A stretch of 7,444 bases of DNA from an uncultured Lachnospiraceae bacterium (GTDB lineage Bacteria > Bacillota > Clostridia > Lachnospirales > Lachnospiraceae). The stretch's first letter is position 1. Every line of letters begins with the position of its first letter. Location: contig CAMWUU010000173.1 of the NCBI GenBank assembly GCA_947177515.1, positions 1 to 7,444 of the forward strand. Direction: 5' to 3'. Below, piece by piece: positions 6,154 through 7,444 of this stretch. The translations under genes were made by a program, and so were the position numbers. Under the pieces are notes generated by a model that worked only from the letters and a program-made list of their open reading frames with translations, was not told the DNA's origin and ran no database searches.

Positions 6154-6172
6154 TGCCCTCTTTAAGCGGGCA
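6154..6172. terminator. Weak hairpin after spmA, possible transcript end
   Basis: TGCCC and GGGCA form a 5-bp GC-rich stem around a 9-base loop, about 20 bases after the spmA stop. No T run follows in either direction, so this is not a standard intrinsic terminator and may only stabilise an mRNA end. Confidence 0.3.
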
Positions 6173-6193
6173 TACCAACCTGAATTTTAAAAC

Positions 6194-6841
6194 TTACTTT
6201 CTTCTCTCCATCACTTTACAGAAAATCACGGCCACCACCGTACTGAGCGCTGTCGCTACCAGCCCCGGGGCTAAGATTGCCGTGGGGGCTGCACTCCCAT
6301 ACTGGCTTCGGTAGGCAATCACATTGACTGGGATAAGCTGTAAGGAAGAAATATTAAGAACAAGAAAGGTACACATCTCATTGCTCGCTGCACGACCCTT
6401 GCGCTTTTCTCTTTTTCCATTCCCCTGGCTGGTAGCTACACCTTCCTCCTGATAGTCTTCCCTTCCGCGCTCCCTCTCCAAAGCCGCCAATTCTTCCATT
6501 GCGGATAAGCCCGCCGGGGTCGCTGCCCAACCAAGGCCTAGAAGGTTTGAAATTAGGTTAACACTGATTGGTTCCAGGCAGCGATGCCCCTTTGGAATCT
6601 TCGGGAACAGAAAATGAAGGAACGGCTGCAAGGCTTTTGTCAACCGCTCCATAATACCGGATGCCCTTGCCACCTCCATCATACCAAGCCACAACCCCAT
6701 CACCCCCAGCATTGTGATACATAACGTAACCGCTTCCCTGGCCGATTCAATCGCTGCGGTGTTTACTTGCTGCATGGTGCCGTTTAGTGCACCATAAATG
6801 ATACCCGTTAGTATCATCCCACCCCATAAAAAGTTCAACAT
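6194..6841 (-). CDS. spmA: Spore maturation protein A-like membrane protein (nucleoside-recognition/Gate domain)
   Basis: Integral membrane protein of the SpmA family, which in Bacillus acts with SpmB in dehydrating the spore core. The 215 residues include the signature NLLGLGWAATPAGLSAMEEL at 99-118 (family pattern N-x-LGLG-x-AATP-x-GL-x-AMEEL) and FLVLNISSLQLIPVNVIA at 159-176, with hydrophobic segments at about 3-20, 39-55 and 186-208. Residues 123-155 are a charged, low-complexity insert (Arg, Glu, Gly, Lys), which makes it longer than Bacillus SpmA (about 196 residues). ATG 6841 is chosen because AGGAGG (6849-6854) lies 7 bases upstream; the frame opens at 6862. SpmB, usually encoded directly after, is not seen here. 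It is divergent from abrB. Confidence 0.9.
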   Translation of the reverse strand: MLNFLWGGMILTGIIYGALNGTMQQVNTAAIESAREAVTLCITMLGVMGLWLGMMEVARASGIMERLTKALQPFLHFLFPKIPKGHRCLEPISVNLISNLLGLGWAATPAGLSAMEELAALERERGREDYQEEGVATSQGNGKREKRKGRAASNEMCTFLVLNISSLQLIPVNVIAYRSQYGSAAPTAILAPGLVATALSTVVAVIFCKVMERRK

Positions 6842-6862
6842 TGTCCTTCCTCCTGGCAACAT

Positions 6863-6890
6863 ATAATACAGTTATCATATTTTATTCCAA
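6863..6890 (-). promoter_or_regulatory. Possible spmA promoter
   Basis: On the minus strand TTGGAA (6885-6890) and TATTAT (6863-6868) have a 16-base spacer, placing the start just before the AGGAGG site. The AT-rich sequence also allows TTGTAA/TATGAT with 15 bases. In Bacillus spmA is transcribed by a sporulation sigma factor; I cannot recognise a clear sigma-E or sigma-G match. Confidence 0.35.
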
Positions 6891-6938
6891 TATTTTACAA
6901 ATAGTAGTAATTTTTTATAAATTATTTCTATTTTTTGC

Positions 6939-6967
6939 TTGACGAATTGAGAAACTTATGGTATTTT
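6939..6967 (+). promoter_or_regulatory. Predicted sigma-A promoter of abrB
   Basis: TTGACG (6939-6944) and TATTTT (6962-6967) are separated by 17 bases, with TGG before the -10 giving an extended -10. The start would be near 6974, leaving a leader of about 75 bases. The -35 box overlaps a Spo0A-box-like TGACGAA. Confidence 0.7.
6940..6946 (+). promoter_or_regulatory. Spo0A-box-like site overlapping the abrB -35 box
   Basis: TGACGAA matches the Spo0A box pattern TGNCGAA. Spo0A-phosphate represses abrB in Bacillus; a site on the -35 box would fit repression by occlusion. A 7-base match alone is weak; position and target gene raise its value. Confidence 0.45.
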
Positions 6968-6978
6968 ATTGACAGTAA

Positions 6979-6994
6979 GAATTTTACAAAATTC
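6979..6994. repeat. Perfect inverted repeat in the abrB leader
   Basis: GAATTTT-AC-AAAATTC, two 7-bp arms around 2 bases, just after the predicted abrB start. The 2-base gap is too tight for a full RNA hairpin, so a dimeric protein site is more likely; AbrB itself prefers AT-rich DNA and represses its own gene in Bacillus. Confidence 0.4.
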
Positions 6995-6998
6995 GACG
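6992..6998 (-). promoter_or_regulatory. Second Spo0A-box-like site in the abrB leader
   Basis: The minus strand reads CGTCGAA, one base from the TGTCGAA Spo0A box. It lies about 20 bases after the predicted start and overlaps the inverted repeat, as downstream boxes do at Bacillus abrB. Confidence 0.3.
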
Positions 6999-7048
6999 TA
7001 AGAACCCAATTTAAGATTTTCATCATTTCAGAAAGGTACGGTGACTTT

Positions 7049-7306
7049 ATGAAAAGTACAGGTATTGTAAGGCGGCTGGATGAACTTGGACGCATCACAC
7101 TCCCTATTGAACTGCGGAGGACACTCGGTGTGGGCGAAAGGGATCCACTGGAAATCTATGTAGAAGAAGACCGCATTATTCTCCAAAAGTACGAGCCTGC
7201 CGATATTTTCAACGGCGACAAGAACGAACTTTTCGAGTATTGTGGCAAAAGTGTTTCCAAAGCTTCCATCCGTGAACTGGCAAAACTTGCAGGTCTAATC
7301 CCGTAA
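7049..7306 (+). CDS. abrB: AbrB-family transition-state regulator
   Basis: Small DNA-binding regulator that in Bacillus represses stationary-phase and sporulation genes during growth. The 85 residues start MKSTGIVRRLDELGRITLPI and continue ELRRTLGVGERDPLEIYVEE, the swapped-hairpin AbrB DNA-binding domain (about 1-50), including the R-x-x-D-E-L-G-R and P-I-E-L-R-R-T-L-G motifs. The C-terminal part (about 55-85) differs from Bacillus AbrB and resembles the shorter clostridial form, with CGKSVSKASIRELAKLAGLI. ATG 7049 is chosen because homology starts there and GGTGA lies 4 bases upstream; the frame is open from 6935, but its first part contains the promoter. It is the only plus-strand gene, divergent from spmA and convergent with rsmI. 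SpoVT-type paralogues share the domain, but the second half here is too short for SpoVT. Confidence 0.92.
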   Translation: MKSTGIVRRLDELGRITLPIELRRTLGVGERDPLEIYVEEDRIILQKYEPADIFNGDKNELFEYCGKSVSKASIRELAKLAGLIP

Positions 7307-7333
7307 AACAACTTCCGCTTCTTCAATTTTTTT

Positions 7334-7375
7334 CGAAAAGGCGGCCAAAGTGGAATTACTTTGGCCGCCTTTTCG
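7334..7375. terminator. Strong bidirectional intrinsic terminator between abrB and rsmI
   Basis: A perfect 18-bp stem (7334-7351 with 7358-7375) around the loop GGAATT. The GC core GGCGGCCAAAGT is flanked by AAAA on one side and TTTT on the other, so it can end transcription of abrB from the left and of the convergent gene from the right. A plus-strand T run (7327-7333) just outside adds to the tail seen from the right. Confidence 0.9.
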
Positions 7376-7382
7376 GTTCCTC

Positions 7383-7444
7383 TCATTCTTCTGATTCGGT
7401 TTCCCGCAAAAGCATTTTATATATTTCTCGTTTCGGCACACCAC
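7383..7444 (-). CDS. rsmI: Probable 16S rRNA 2'-O-methyltransferase RsmI, last 20 codons
   Basis: The minus strand enters at the right edge and reads GVPKREIYKMLLRETESEE then TGA at 7383-7385. G-x-P-K-R-E-x-Y near the end is the usual C-terminal helix of RsmI (YraL/YabC), the enzyme that methylates C1402 of 16S rRNA using S-adenosylmethionine. In Bacillus subtilis yabC (rsmI) is a neighbour of abrB, which supports the call. Only the tail is visible, so the assignment rests on this short match and on gene order. The stop lies 8 bases from the terminator stem. Confidence 0.68.
   Translation of the reverse strand, partial: GVPKREIYKMLLRETESEE

Noticed and set aside
7156..7386. Minus-strand 76-codon frame opposite abrB and through the terminator
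   Set aside because: It is a shadow of abrB; the genuine minus-strand coding sequence here is in another frame and stops at 7383.

Overview
The window looks like a spore-forming low-to-mid GC Firmicute of the Clostridia, probably Lachnospiraceae-like. This is inferred from gene content (a SpmA-type sporulation membrane protein, an AbrB-type regulator with Spo0A-box-like sites, AgrC/LytTR-type signalling), from strong AGGAGG ribosome sites and from gene style; no marker gene fixes the genus. Every gene except abrB is on the minus strand.

Region 1 (1-1482) is accessory DNA. It holds a HicA-HicB type II toxin-antitoxin pair (hicB cut by the left window edge) with its own promoter and two near-identical operator-like sites. 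Next to it is a decayed restriction-modification remnant: the first third of an N6-adenine DNA methyltransferase joined, out of frame, to the last ~40 residues of a small XRE/Cro repressor.

Region 2 (1483-3819) is an intact OmpR-family two-component operon: response regulator, then an overlapping HAMP/HisKA/HATPase sensor kinase. It has a well-formed promoter and a 17-bp repeat just upstream of it; a second copy of the repeat lies at the end of the next gene. The repeat also reads as a direct TTAAT repeat with 11-bp period, the usual arrangement for OmpR-family binding.

Region 3 (3947-6115) is an AgrC/AgrA-like pair: a LytTR response regulator followed by a seven-helix GHKL sensor kinase. 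The regulator is interrupted by an in-frame TAG exactly between the receiver and the LytTR DNA-binding domain, so the pair is probably broken unless the codon is read through or is a sequence error. No AgrB or AgrD peptide gene is visible.

Region 4 (6154-7444) is core, sporulation-linked sequence: spmA with no spmB after it, divergent from abrB, whose promoter carries Spo0A-box-like sequences. abrB converges on the 3' end of a probable rsmI across a strong 18-bp bidirectional terminator. The abrB/rsmI proximity resembles the conserved Bacillus arrangement.

I see no convincing new multi-gene system. The items most worth checking are the amber-split LytTR regulator, the methyltransferase-XRE deletion chimera, and the two sets of operator-like repeats tied to identified promoters.
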